Shown: positions 45,701 to 52,604 of the stretch, piece by piece
Layout: every line of letters starts with the position of its first letter
Numbering within the stretch: position 1 is the first letter of the stretch
DNA from: an uncultured Bacteroides sp.
Lineage (GTDB): Bacteria; Bacteroidota; Bacteroidia; Bacteroidales; Bacteroidaceae
Assembly: GCA_949285075.1 (NCBI GenBank)
Contig: CASDXF010000006.1
Location: 1 to 64,000, forward strand
Direction: 5' to 3'
Length of the DNA: 64,000 nucleotides
Notes under the pieces: model-generated
Database searches by the model: none
What the model was told of the DNA's origin: nothing
The model's input: only the letters and a program-made list of their open reading frames with translations
Translations under genes and position numbers: made by a program

Positions 45701-45999
45701 ATAATTATCTGCATCCATCTCATCCAAATATAAAAACAGGATTAGTATATGGAACATTGGGTATAACTTTATTAGACAAGATGGGACATGTTAAAATAGG
45801 TGGAAAGAATGGACTTATTGATGTCTATGATTTTGACTATCAAGAAGGTCGGACGTTTCGTAACTTTGCTACAAAAGTTGGACGGATTTGGGCTGGTAAA
45901 GGTATTAAATATAGCATTTTTGGTTATGGGGTAGGAAAAGTAGAAAAAGTAAACAATGCAGTTTATAGGCCTTTTAGTACTAGAAGATGGTTTTTATGA
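42781..45999 (+). CDS. DUF6443-RHS polymorphic toxin with colicin M-like tip candidate
   Basis: A 1072-residue secreted protein (signal to about residue 22). The DUF6443 N-terminus ('KTYTDTAAQAKSFSDVVYTDG') is followed by RHS/YD strands, then the RHS-associated core 'YNGKELDTTHGLNWYDYGAR' from about 793 and the junction NPVNLIDPTG (845-854). Past it the composition drops to AT-rich and the 218-residue tip begins. In the tip, D1014, Y1016, D1017 and R1024 in 'LIDVYDFDYQEGR' have the same spacing as D226, Y228, D229 and R236 of colicin M, but the position of colicin M His235 is Gly1023. A lipid II-cleaving toxin is therefore a hypothesis. RHS shells deliver such tips into neighbouring cells. 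Confidence 0.85.
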   Translation: MKQSKRILAVAALLAASLLAQGQNGYTRSRNYTVEKTYTDTAAQAKSFSDVVYTDGFGRRLQEIQVNGGPSGNSDLVTAYRYGTLGQVEEEYLPYSKSGNGGAFDPDMYLSGRYAVYGTEEQAYAFSRTEYEHSPLARVALRTGAGKAWHTGGKGVRTDYGVNGANEVRRYRVAADGTLSASGYYEAGTLDRETVTDEDGHRTSTYTDSYGRETLSVAFDGDERLETYYVYDDLDRLRYVLPPEASNRLSTKEGTADEETLKSLAYAYDYDRLDRVTMKRLPGCEPVYMVYDKRGRMALSQDGAQRSSNPGKWSYFVHDGNDRVVENGELLLSPSLTREQLEEAAWNSEEYLPSGERTPLRYAAYDGYGSVEELTLHPFSPVEGYDRGYSVSPSGQVTAVKSRLLGTDDWTTSTVYYDGYGRPIQTVTAYPGKGMTRVSSFYDLSGNELKRQETFGGNTLETFRIYDVRGRLQAKADRWNENTLSVQIYTYDSVGRLIGKWYNGKQSETLSYNVRGWLTGIESPVFSQRLRYADGDTPRYNGNVSAMSWKAGGEQTERGYRFTYDGLNRLTAAAYGEGPSLSANADRFTERVTGYDKMGNILGLKRYGQTGTSSYGLTDDLTLTYDGNRLLSVSDKAASGVYGSGMEFKDGASAAVEYEYDKNGNLTKDLNRNISDIEYNCLNLPSQVTFADGSSIAYVYTADGVKLRASRTVNGTTTTTDYCGNAVYENGELVRVLTGEGYLSARDSKFRYFLCDHQGNTRAVLSEDGDTEEVSHYYPFGGLLFSTGSVQPYKYNGKELDTTHGLNWYDYGARHYDPTIGRWHVADPMAEKYYGISPYSYCESNPVNLIDPTGELASPIYDLNGKLLGTEDDGLQGDPIIMDAIHFRQGMPHEEALSHALDIEDMTSDIARILFDLSVRNLPNRPDYDGYLTLEEANEWYRMGNGMPLYVDVSKIDLSPLTIEDLSLDRIVYYNYLHPSHPNIKTGLVYGTLGITLLDKMGHVKIGGKNGLIDVYDFDYQEGRTFRNFATKVGRIWAGKGIKYSIFGYGVGKVEKVNNAVYRPFSTRRWFL
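44795..44979 (+). repeat. 185-bp Rhs recombination repeat, copy in full-length gene
   Basis: Nearly identical (about seven differences) to 48171-48355. It starts in a short AT-rich island (TTTCTGATATTGAATATAAT) inside otherwise GC-rich coding DNA and ends at GGCGAGCTG. The island's protein text (ISDIEYNCLNLPSQVTF) is widely conserved in Bacteroidetes Rhs proteins. Confidence 0.85.
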
Positions 46000-46014
46000 A
46001 TTAAGAATGAATAT

Positions 46015-46530
46015 ATGACTAAAAAAATAACAATTTTATTATCTACCATTATCATTAGTGGCTTGATTTATTATACCTTTTTTTACTATAATGAGAAGAA
46101 TAATAAAGAAATAGCTCTGATATTAGGAATAGAAGAAGCGTCTATAATTTCTGTAGATTATTCATACGACCCTATTGCTTTATGCGACTATGATATAATG
46201 GAAGTGTACTATTTGTCCAGTTCAACTATTAGTCGTTTTGTTACCAATTCATCGTTTAAGTTATATGATGAACCTTATGAAAACCCAGAATGGTTAAAAG
46301 AAAATTGGCATACAAGTCCTATTGATAAAATTGCATGGAAGGAAATATGTGACTCTGCTTTTGCTATTAGAGCGAATAGTAAAAAACGTACTTTATGGAG
46401 TTCTGAAATAGTGAAACTGCTTTCATCCGATAATGCTTATTTTGCGTTTTATTCAACAGATGGGGCGATAGCATTCTATGTGTTAGACCTTATCAATCGA
46501 AAATTGTATATTACATATATAGATATGTAA
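46015..46530 (+). CDS. Membrane-anchored candidate immunity protein for the Rhs tip
   Basis: A 171-residue protein with one N-terminal transmembrane helix ('ITILLSTIIISGLIYYTFFYY') and a 145-residue domain predicted outside the cytoplasm. It begins 15 bases after the toxin stop, in the immunity position, and shares its AT-rich composition. Colicin M immunity is likewise anchored to the inner membrane and acts in the periplasm, because the toxin cuts lipid II there, so topology supports the colicin M-like reading of the tip. No family match is claimed. Confidence 0.7.
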   Translation: MTKKITILLSTIIISGLIYYTFFYYNEKNNKEIALILGIEEASIISVDYSYDPIALCDYDIMEVYYLSSSTISRFVTNSSFKLYDEPYENPEWLKENWHTSPIDKIAWKEICDSAFAIRANSKKRTLWSSEIVKLLSSDNAYFAFYSTDGAIAFYVLDLINRKLYITYIDM

Positions 46531-46562
46531 CGTGTTTTCATGTGAATATAATTAAAAATATG

Positions 46563-46583
46563 GGGGTGCTTTTTGACACACCT
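46563..46583. repeat. 21-bp direct repeat between immunity genes, copy 1
   Basis: GGGGTGCTTTTTGACACACC plus T; an identical copy lies at 49618-49638. GGGTG can pair with CACACC across the T-run. Both copies follow an immunity-type gene and precede another one. Confidence 0.75.
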
Positions 46584-46612
46584 CCAATTAATTATAAAAA
46601 AAACGATTAATT

Positions 46613-47053
46613 ATGGATATCTCACAATTATTGCAATATTCGGTCGGTTCTAAAGTTTTTTATAGCCGTACAGGTGGTGGCGCTAGCTCCATTTGGCTGA
46701 TTCAATTTGAGAACACGGCTAGCTTATGGATAAATTGCTCATGGCGGATAGAGCATAAAGGTTATGTATTAGCGACGGAAAATGATGATGCGACAGCTGT
46801 GACGGGGAGGATGGCCAAAAGTGTCAAAAGGTTAGAAGGATGCAGGCTACTTGGTTATGAATTGTCTCCTCAAAATGATCTGATTCTTTTTTTCGAGAAA
46901 GGATATTGCTGTCGAGTATTTACAAATATATCTTCTTTTGAAGGGAAAGATGAGAAAAAGAATATGAAAAATTGGGAGTATTGTATCGAGGATTTGGATG
47001 TTTGTGTATGCGCTACTAACCATTTTCATATTATTAAAGAAAAATATAGTTAG
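46613..47053 (+). CDS. Immunity-like protein, paralogue 1
   Basis: A 146-residue cytosolic protein without signal or membrane helix. It is clearly related to the next gene: both have 'W.I....GY' / 'WRLE' strands, 'FFEKGYCCRVFTNISSF' versus 'FFEEGYSIRTFSNISYF', and end in 'CATNHFHIIKEKYS' versus 'CATNDFQFKIEKYG'. The AT-rich composition, position in the toxin tip region, and tandem duplication are typical of orphan immunity arrays. No named family is recognised. Confidence 0.65.
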   Translation: MDISQLLQYSVGSKVFYSRTGGGASSIWLIQFENTASLWINCSWRIEHKGYVLATENDDATAVTGRMAKSVKRLEGCRLLGYELSPQNDLILFFEKGYCCRVFTNISSFEGKDEKKNMKNWEYCIEDLDVCVCATNHFHIIKEKYS

Positions 47054-47055
47054 CG

Positions 47056-47511
47056 ATGGATGCGTTCAACTTATTATCATACCTTTTCCATGTGAAAGTA
47101 AAGTGCTGCGATATAGGAGACATTGTACCGTCTATTTTAGGGATAAACATGGAAGATGGAAACTGTTTGGTGGTATTCAGCGCATGGCGTTTGGAGCGGG
47201 ATAATGTAGTGTTGTTGATGAGTACGGATGCGGATGAGATAGGGAGGGATATTTTTGAGGATAAATTGAAAATACTTGATGGAAAAAAGATAATCAATGC
47301 TGATGTCTCGTCACAATTTGACTTGAAAATATTCTTTGAAGAAGGGTATTCCATCAGAACGTTCAGTAATATTTCTTACTTTCAGACAGAAAACGGAGGC
47401 GATTGGGATGCGAATTGGCGTTTGGCTATATCGAAATGTAATATACTTGCTTGTGCGACAAATGATTTTCAATTTAAAATAGAGAAATATGGCTTTAACA
47501 AAATCAGATGA
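47056..47511 (+). CDS. Immunity-like protein, paralogue 2
   Basis: A 151-residue paralogue of the previous gene, two bases after its stop (ATG at 47056), so they are translationally linked. The core pattern (IFFEEGYSIRTFSNISYF, CATNDF) is conserved while the N-terminal 40 residues differ, suggesting that each copy recognises a different toxin tip. No toxin is next to it, so it likely survives from an earlier replacement. Confidence 0.65.
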   Translation: MDAFNLLSYLFHVKVKCCDIGDIVPSILGINMEDGNCLVVFSAWRLERDNVVLLMSTDADEIGRDIFEDKLKILDGKKIINADVSSQFDLKIFFEEGYSIRTFSNISYFQTENGGDWDANWRLAISKCNILACATNDFQFKIEKYGFNKIR

Positions 47512-47594
47512 AAGTGCTTTTACGGTTTGATATTTAATCTTTTATCCTTAAAGTTCGGTAAAAGGGAAGTTTTTTTCGATTTAGAAATAAGATT

Positions 47595-48047
47595 ATGGTA
47601 GCGAAATTAAATTTTGAATTTTTTCTTGTAGGAGACCCGTGGGAATCTCCGGAGGAGCTTACGGACATTCTGCAAATTACCCCTACTACTGTACGTCATA
47701 GGGGGGAGAAAGTTATGAGAACTGAAGGAATGGAGTTACATTCATTTACAGCAAAGAATACGTACTGGGAGTTTGAGAGCGAGGATGTTTTAGGATTAGA
47801 TTTGGACGAGCTGACAAGGCAAATATTGGACTTGTTCGCTCCTAAAGTTCAATTGATAAAAGAATATCTGTCCCAACATCCTCAGTTAAGAGCGAGATTG
47901 TGTATTATAACGTATTCTACTCAACAGAGCTTTCCCGGTTTGTATCTGAGTCCGGAGCTGATTTCGTTCTTGGGTGAAATAAACGCCGATATAGACTTTG
48001 ATACTTATATTGAGAAAGGTCTGAAATATAGATTAGAGACGAAGTAG
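47595..48047 (+). CDS. DUF4279 protein, probable immunity protein
   Basis: A 150-residue cytosolic protein of the DUF4279 family ('FEFFLVGDPWESPEELTDIL', 'LHSFTAKNTYWEFESEDV', 'ARLCIITYSTQQSFPGLYLS'), which recurs next to polymorphic toxins and contact-dependent inhibition loci. It is the last gene before a strong terminator (48062-48113). The matching toxin is not present nearby, so the function as orphan immunity is inferred from family and context. Confidence 0.78.
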   Translation: MVAKLNFEFFLVGDPWESPEELTDILQITPTTVRHRGEKVMRTEGMELHSFTAKNTYWEFESEDVLGLDLDELTRQILDLFAPKVQLIKEYLSQHPQLRARLCIITYSTQQSFPGLYLSPELISFLGEINADIDFDTYIEKGLKYRLETK

Positions 48048-48061
48048 GATAAAGCGGTAAT

Positions 48062-48113
48062 AGAGACCTGACGCATGGTTCCTGAAGGGAATTATTGTGT
48101 CAGGTCTCTTTTG
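48062..48113 (+). terminator. Rho-independent terminator after the immunity array
   Basis: AGAGACCTGAC (48062-48072) pairs with GTCAGGTCTCT (48099-48109), followed by TTTT. It ends the transcript 14 bases after DUF4279 and separates it from the displaced Rhs cassette. Confidence 0.9.
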
Positions 48114-48163
48114 CGTTTCGCAGAGGAGCCTCGCCTACGCTTACGGGTAGGCCGTGAACGGTT

Positions 48164-49119
48164 TTGAACTGGAAAATTTCTGATATTGAATATAATTGCT
48201 TAAATTTACCGAGTCAAGTAACGTTCGGCGACGGAAGCTCGATAGCGTACGTCTATACGGCTGACGGGGTGAAGCTCCGCGCGTCGCATACCGTCAACGG
48301 TACGACTACGACGACGGATTACTGTGGCAACGCGGTCTATGAGAGCGGCGAGCTGAGGATGCTCCTGAACGAGGCGGGCTACGTCAGCTTCCCCGACAGG
48401 AAGTTCCACTTCTACATCAAGGACCATCAGGGAAATGTACGTGTAGTGGCAGATGCCGAGGGTAATGTGGAAGAGGTGAACGACTACTATCCCTTCGGAG
48501 GGCTGATGTCGAGCGCCACGGCCAACGGCTTCCAACCGTACAAGTACAACGGGAAGGAGCTCGACCGCGAGGCGGGACTTACGGGGCGAGGTTCTATGAC
48601 CCGGCGATAGGACGGTTTACGACGAATGACCGGTTTGCGGAGAAATATTACGGAATGTCGCCGTATCAGTATGGAGCGAATAATCCGATACTGAATGTAG
48701 ATGTGAATGGAGATAGCATAAGAATTTTGCCTAATCCAAATGGGTTTATAGAAGGGATAACCTATAAGTTCGGAATAGAAACGGAATATCAAAAAAGAGT
48801 GAAAGCAGATCTTCAACAATTTAAAAAAGATGATCCTATGATTGCGGACATAATCACACATTTAGAGAAAAGCGAGCAAATTCATGACATTACAATGCCA
48901 CCGGAGGGTAGTACTTATGGAAATGCGACAAAAATTAGTGGACAAAAGGCTAATTCTAACATTCATAAGGGAATATATGATTCAGAAAAAGTGGAAATTG
49001 GAGTGGAAAAAGGTGAGATTCGCACCATTAACGTAGAGAATAAAGTTAGAATAAAAACAAATGATAAAAAAAGAACGAGCTATGGTAAACAAAAAATACC
49101 TAAACGCTATCTTTGGTAG
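48164..49119 (+). pseudogene. Displaced, frameshifted Rhs C-terminal cassette with its own tip
   Basis: Begins inside an Rhs core (48171, no start of its own), with 'YNGKELDREAGL' then out of frame; the expected 'YGARFYDPAIGRFTTNDRF' is in the neighbouring frame from about 48577. A deletion of 3n+1 bases (about 13, judged from the intact core) near 48580 explains this. The tip after 'NNPILNVDVNGD' (residues about 150-300) is AT-rich and helix-rich: 'YQKRVKADLQQFKKDDPMI' resembles the start of M91-like peptidase tips, but no HExxH is present. Broken orphan cassettes are normally silent stores of tip sequence. Confidence 0.75.
48171..48355 (+). repeat. 185-bp Rhs recombination repeat, copy in displaced cassette
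   Basis: See 44795-44979; constant offset of 3376 bases and about seven mismatches. Crossing over here would swap the colicin M-like tip for the downstream cassette. Confidence 0.85.
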
Positions 49120-49600
49120 TGTGCTGATATTTTGTATAGGAATAATGTTCTTTTGGGGATGCACACAAAAAGAAAAAATTTCTTATGAAGAGGATAATAT
49201 TTTCGCAACTGGCGGCATGCCCTTTAAAGTATGTAATGTAATGTATCATGATACAATATATCAAGTGCTTACAGAATTTGTGTGGAATCCTAAAGGACTT
49301 GGACTTAGAAGTGTCAAGAAAACCGAAGTCATTACGGTAGACAGCTTAACCTTTGTCAAGTTGAAGGAGGGTATTGTTCGCCCACAAAGACATATGGATC
49401 TGATACTTATGAAAGATACCCAAACCTTACTCGGATTGTTCTTTAACGAACATACAGCTCTTGATAAACTACGGTTATCTGATGATGAAGAAAAGTATTT
49501 GATATACACGCTATTGTGTAGAGGTGTTGTCATTTATAAAAATTGCGAATCGGGATACTTGCATTACGATCCGAGATCTGTAGCTAACGTATCCGAATAA
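49082..49600 (+). CDS. Lipoprotein, probable immunity partner of the displaced Rhs tip
   Basis: Start at ATG 49082 (MVNKKYLNAIFGSVLIF), overlapping the end of the broken tip by 38 bases. A 172-residue protein with a lipoprotein signal ending MFFWGC. The rest (NIFATGGMPFKVCNVMYHDT, LKEGIVRPQRHMDLILMK) has no family I know. Position and overlap identify it as the tip's immunity candidate; a lipoprotein implies protection outside the cytoplasm. Confidence 0.65.
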   Translation: MVNKKYLNAIFGSVLIFCIGIMFFWGCTQKEKISYEEDNIFATGGMPFKVCNVMYHDTIYQVLTEFVWNPKGLGLRSVKKTEVITVDSLTFVKLKEGIVRPQRHMDLILMKDTQTLLGLFFNEHTALDKLRLSDDEEKYLIYTLLCRGVVIYKNCESGYLHYDPRSVANVSE

Positions 49601-49617
49601 ATAACGGATTGCACTAT

Positions 49618-49638
49618 GGGGTGCTTTTTGACACACCT
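49618..49638. repeat. 21-bp direct repeat between immunity genes, copy 2
   Basis: Identical to 46563-46583. It lies 18 bases after the lipoprotein gene and 54 bases before the next membrane protein. Confidence 0.75.
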
Positions 49639-49691
49639 TCGTAGCGAATAAAATAAGAACACAAAATTTATGAAGGAAAAAAGGTGGAAGA

Positions 49692-50171
49692 ATGGCAGAT
49701 ACGTTAAAGTTCTGTTTGGTACTAATGATTTCTCTTGCCCATGTACATCTTAGTGCGAATACAGTGGATAATGGTTTGAATCCGGTTACTATTTGGGGAT
49801 TATTTCTGTGCTCTCTAACGGATGATTATGATTGTGGAATGCTTCAATTTGGGTACGTACTGCAATGTTGCGTTACAGCACTTGCTGCTTATTTTATATT
49901 GGAATGGAGGAATAAACAAGCTTGGATTTTTGCCTTCCTAACAGGCCTTGTGTTGATAACTTTGTACTATTCCAACTCATATCTTGATATGGATTGGGCG
50001 TTACTTGACGAAGGCGAATCGAATATTGCCGATAGGTATTATAAGCTATATGGATATGGGAGAGCTTTGGAGCTCGTGCTCGTTTATTCATGCGCGCAAC
50101 TCTTATTCATATCTATTTATTATCTCTGCGATAGGTATGCTGCGTTTCGGAATAGATGCTTAAATAAGTGA
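49692..50171 (+). CDS. Four-helix membrane protein, possible immunity protein
   Basis: A 159-residue protein with hydrophobic segments at about residues 5-22, 50-70, 77-92 and 125-148 and an acidic loop (DMDWALLDEGESNIADRYY). AT-rich and placed in the toxin tip region just before an Rhs scrap (50188-50334). Multi-pass immunity proteins are common for pore-forming toxins, but no toxin is attached. Unrecognised family. Confidence 0.5.
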   Translation: MADTLKFCLVLMISLAHVHLSANTVDNGLNPVTIWGLFLCSLTDDYDCGMLQFGYVLQCCVTALAAYFILEWRNKQAWIFAFLTGLVLITLYYSNSYLDMDWALLDEGESNIADRYYKLYGYGRALELVLVYSCAQLLFISIYYLCDRYAAFRNRCLNK

Positions 50172-50187
50172 TAAATATATGTTATAG

Positions 50188-50334
50188 TGTATTTGCAGCT
50201 TCACCGGACAGCCGCTGAGGGTCAAGAGGACTCAGGGGGAGAATGCGGAGGTGCTCACTACGCCTACGACACCGCCGACAGGAACCTCCTCGTACGGGCT
50301 GACGGACGACCTGACCAAAGTAATTCCCAGTTAG
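50188..50334 (+). pseudogene. Third Rhs scrap
   Basis: Reads SFTGQPLRVKRTQGENAEVL, an ordinary RHS shell segment, then jumps to TGTSSYGLTDDLT and stops. The last 40 bases (50277-50316) are identical to 44607-44646 in the full-length Rhs gene and in the same frame, while the first part has no counterpart in this window. It is thus a fusion of two Rhs pieces and marks the right edge of the recombining region. Confidence 0.7.
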
Positions 50335-50530
50335 CCTGCCGGACGTTTTTGCGGGGGATGCTAATTCCCCGGAAAGCGGAAGCCGGAGGTGAGTGAGAGT
50401 TATAACGCCCCGAATCTCTTAAAAAACGTTTAATGGGTTAGCAAATCCGCTCGCAAAGCCCTATGCGAGTTTGCAACTGTCGGAAAAAACTCGTTTTTTC
50501 GCGATAAAAGGAGTCATCTTTTATGCTGCA

Positions 50531-50574
50531 AGTATACTAATGGTTTCGTAGAATAAACCGTTTTGTCAGTATAC
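50531..50574. promoter_or_regulatory. Two GTATAC operator candidates for the S24 repressor
   Basis: A perfect AGTATACT palindrome (50531-50538) and AGTATAC (50568-50574), 44-87 bases before the repressor ATG. A second inverted pair GAAAAAAC-TC-GTTTTTTC lies at 50483-50500. The 446-base gap 50172-50617 otherwise holds only the Rhs scrap and a CTCGCA..TGCGAG hairpin. Confidence 0.45.
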
Positions 50575-50617
50575 GCGCGGCGTTAATGTTTTATTTGCTA
50601 ACTATTATGTGGTAATT

Positions 50618-51403
50618 ATGGAAGGATGGGAGAGAGTCAAGTACATCATGGAGGCTGAGGGCATGAACAAGAATTCCTTCAGCACCGCCGTCGGAATCGG
50701 CAACAACGTGACCATAACGCGTATTATCAACGAGCGGCGCAAACCTTCTCGGCAGACGTGCGAGAAGATTATCGCCCGCTTTCCGCAGTATAGCTACGAC
50801 TGGCTTTACGAGGGCAAGGGGGAGATATTAAGTCCTCCGGGCGAGAGGGGCGAGGCGCCGGCCTCGTCTGTCGGCTCGCCTTCTTCGCCCGCTTCATCCG
50901 GAGCCGTTCCTTCCGCCGAGCGTCAGGGGGCCAACGCCCGGAGAGTGGAGACGCTCGGTTTCATGAACGTTCCTTTAGTCCATGTGCGCGCGCAGTGCGG
51001 TTATCTAAGCGGCTATAGCGACGAAGGCTATGTTGAGAGCCTGCCCAGTCTGCCCGTGATTGTAGACCGCGAGTATCACGGAAAGTACATGCTCTTCGAA
51101 GCTTCGGGCGACAGCATGGACAACGGCACGAGGGAGTCGATATGCGACCGTGACATCGTGCTCGGCCGGGAGATTCAGCGTGATCTTTGGCGTTACAAAC
51201 TCCATATTAAAGACTGGTACTTCATCATCGTGCACCGCACCGAGGGCATCGCCATCAAGCAGATTACCCATCACGACGTGGAGCGGGGCCTGATTACGTG
51301 TCATTCGCTGAACGAGCTTTTCGAGGACTACACGGTGAAGCTCGACGAGGTGGCCGAGCTGTACAACCTGATAAAGATAGTAGACCGCAGCGCCCGGCTG
51401 TAG
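50618..51403 (+). CDS. S24-type (CI/LexA-like) transcriptional repressor
   Basis: A 261-residue protein starting at ATG 50618. The N-terminal 65 residues form an HTH ('MNKNSFSTAVGIGNNVTIT', 'RIINERRKPSRQTCEKII'). After a Ser/Pro/Ala-rich linker the S24 dimerisation/protease domain starts near residue 115: 'VPLVHVRAQCGYLSGYSDEG' holds the AQCG cleavage-like site, 'FEASGDSMDNG' the catalytic-type Ser, and 'YKLHIKDWYFIIVHRTEGIAI' the Lys region. Family members are phage or mobile-element repressors released by RecA-driven cleavage; here a Cys replaces the usual Ala next to Gly. Likely the control gene of the accessory region. Confidence 0.85.
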   Translation: MEGWERVKYIMEAEGMNKNSFSTAVGIGNNVTITRIINERRKPSRQTCEKIIARFPQYSYDWLYEGKGEILSPPGERGEAPASSVGSPSSPASSGAVPSAERQGANARRVETLGFMNVPLVHVRAQCGYLSGYSDEGYVESLPSLPVIVDREYHGKYMLFEASGDSMDNGTRESICDRDIVLGREIQRDLWRYKLHIKDWYFIIVHRTEGIAIKQITHHDVERGLITCHSLNELFEDYTVKLDEVAELYNLIKIVDRSARL

Positions 51404-51452
51404 TCGCCTTTGTCTTGCCGTAACGGGAGCCCTCTTGAGCCTCGGTTATGGC

Positions 51453-51527
51453 GCCGCCCTATTTCTCATGAACCGCTGCCCTACTTCTCGCGAGCCGTAG
51501 CCCTGCGGCTCGCGAGAAGTAGGGCAG
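51453..51527. repeat. REP-like intergenic repeat family, locus F
   Basis: CCGCCCTATTTCTCATGAACC, GCTGCCCTACTTCTCGCGAGCC and GTAGCCCTGCGGCTCGCGAG repeat the hairpin modules. The centre pairs CCCTACTTCTCGCGAG with the complement CTCGCGAGAAGTAGGG, a 16-bp perfect stem, at its right half. It fills the gap between repressor and the next gene. Confidence 0.7.
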
Positions 51528-51672
51528 TTTTTCATTCGGTTGATAATGAGGGGAATATCCCGTCGTCCCGGAAGCCCGTTTCACCGAGGGGCGGAGGCCC
51601 TGTTCTGTGGCGTGCTGCGTTAAACTTTCATTAAATTCCGCGGGTGTCCGTATCCGCTTGGCTTCCGGAAGT

Positions 51673-51680
51673 TATCTTTG
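51673..51680 (+). promoter_or_regulatory. -7 box TATCTTTG for the metallo-beta-lactamase-fold gene
   Basis: Exact TAnnTTTG, 27-36 bases before the candidate ATGs at 51700 and 51709. Confidence 0.6.
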
Positions 51681-51708
51681 CGATAGGAACAACGGAAAGA
51701 TGATGTGT

Positions 51709-52581
51709 ATGGACAAAAATGACTTGATGAAAGGTATAGGACTATGGCTTGTCTCGCTCTTCATGCTGTCGGCGTGCAATGGCAAGATAAAGAAGGAAAC
51801 CAATCAGGCTGTAAGCGATTCTACGGAAACGAGAGCCGTCTTGGGAGTAAACACGTTGCGGCTGGACAGCGTGAAGGTGACGTGGATAAGGGATAACGCG
51901 CGGGAGAAGCTGATGCCGCTCTCCTTGTTCGCCGGCGTGCCGGACAGCCTCGTTGACAAGCTATCGCTTCGGGAGGGCATCCCCTCTTCCGTAAGCGCGT
52001 TCTTGGTGGAGACGGGGGACGCGCGCGTGCTGTTTGATACTGGATTGGGAGCTTCGGACAGTCGGCTGACGGAAGGGCTGAAATCTTTGGGACTCGTTCC
52101 CGCCGACATCCGGTACCTCTATCTGACCCATTTTCACGGCGACCACATTGGCGGTATGCTGAAGGGCGACAGCGTCGTTTTCCCGAACGCGGAGGTCTAC
52201 GCTTCGAGGGTGGAGTACGAAGCGTGGATGAAGATGCCCGATGAACGGAAAGCGCAGGTAGTGAAGACGATGGAGCGTTACCGTGAGCGGCTGCACTTGT
52301 TCGAGTTCGGCGACACGCTGCCGGGAGGCGTTACGGCCATCGACGCGGTGGGGCATACCCCCGGACATACCGTCTTTCTGGCGGGCAAGCTGCTGATTAT
52401 CGCTGACTTGATGCACGGAGCCGCCTTGCAGACGCGCTATCCCGAATATTGCCCCTCTTATGATATGGATAAGGAGGAGGCGGTGAAGTCGAGGATACGC
52501 GTCTTGAAGTACGCCGAGGAAAACGGGCTGACGATGGCGGGCATGCACCTTCCCGCTCCGGGATTCTTGACGATGGAATAA
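51709..52581 (+). CDS. Metallo-beta-lactamase-fold hydrolase lipoprotein
   Basis: A 290-residue protein; ATGs at 51700, 51703 (out of use) and 51709 are close, and the last gives a clean lipoprotein signal (MLSAC). The metal site is 'LTHFHGDHIGG' (HxHxDH, about residues 136-146), then 'DAVGHTPGHTVFL' (His) and 'LIIADLMHG' (Asp), as in AHL-lactonase/glyoxalase-II-like enzymes. Lipidation places it in the envelope. A quorum-quenching-type lactonase is possible, but the family hydrolyses many thioesters and lactones. Monocistronic with its own promoter; the next gene starts 23 bases later. Confidence 0.85.
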   Translation: MDKNDLMKGIGLWLVSLFMLSACNGKIKKETNQAVSDSTETRAVLGVNTLRLDSVKVTWIRDNAREKLMPLSLFAGVPDSLVDKLSLREGIPSSVSAFLVETGDARVLFDTGLGASDSRLTEGLKSLGLVPADIRYLYLTHFHGDHIGGMLKGDSVVFPNAEVYASRVEYEAWMKMPDERKAQVVKTMERYRERLHLFEFGDTLPGGVTAIDAVGHTPGHTVFLAGKLLIIADLMHGAALQTRYPEYCPSYDMDKEEAVKSRIRVLKYAEENGLTMAGMHLPAPGFLTME

Positions 52582-52604
52582 GCCGTAAGCTAGCAGGTTA
52601 GGTG

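Noticed and set aside
48655-49119. Functional M91-type zinc metallopeptidase tip
   Set aside because: Only the helical lead-in resembles that family; no HExxH motif exists in any frame before the next gene.
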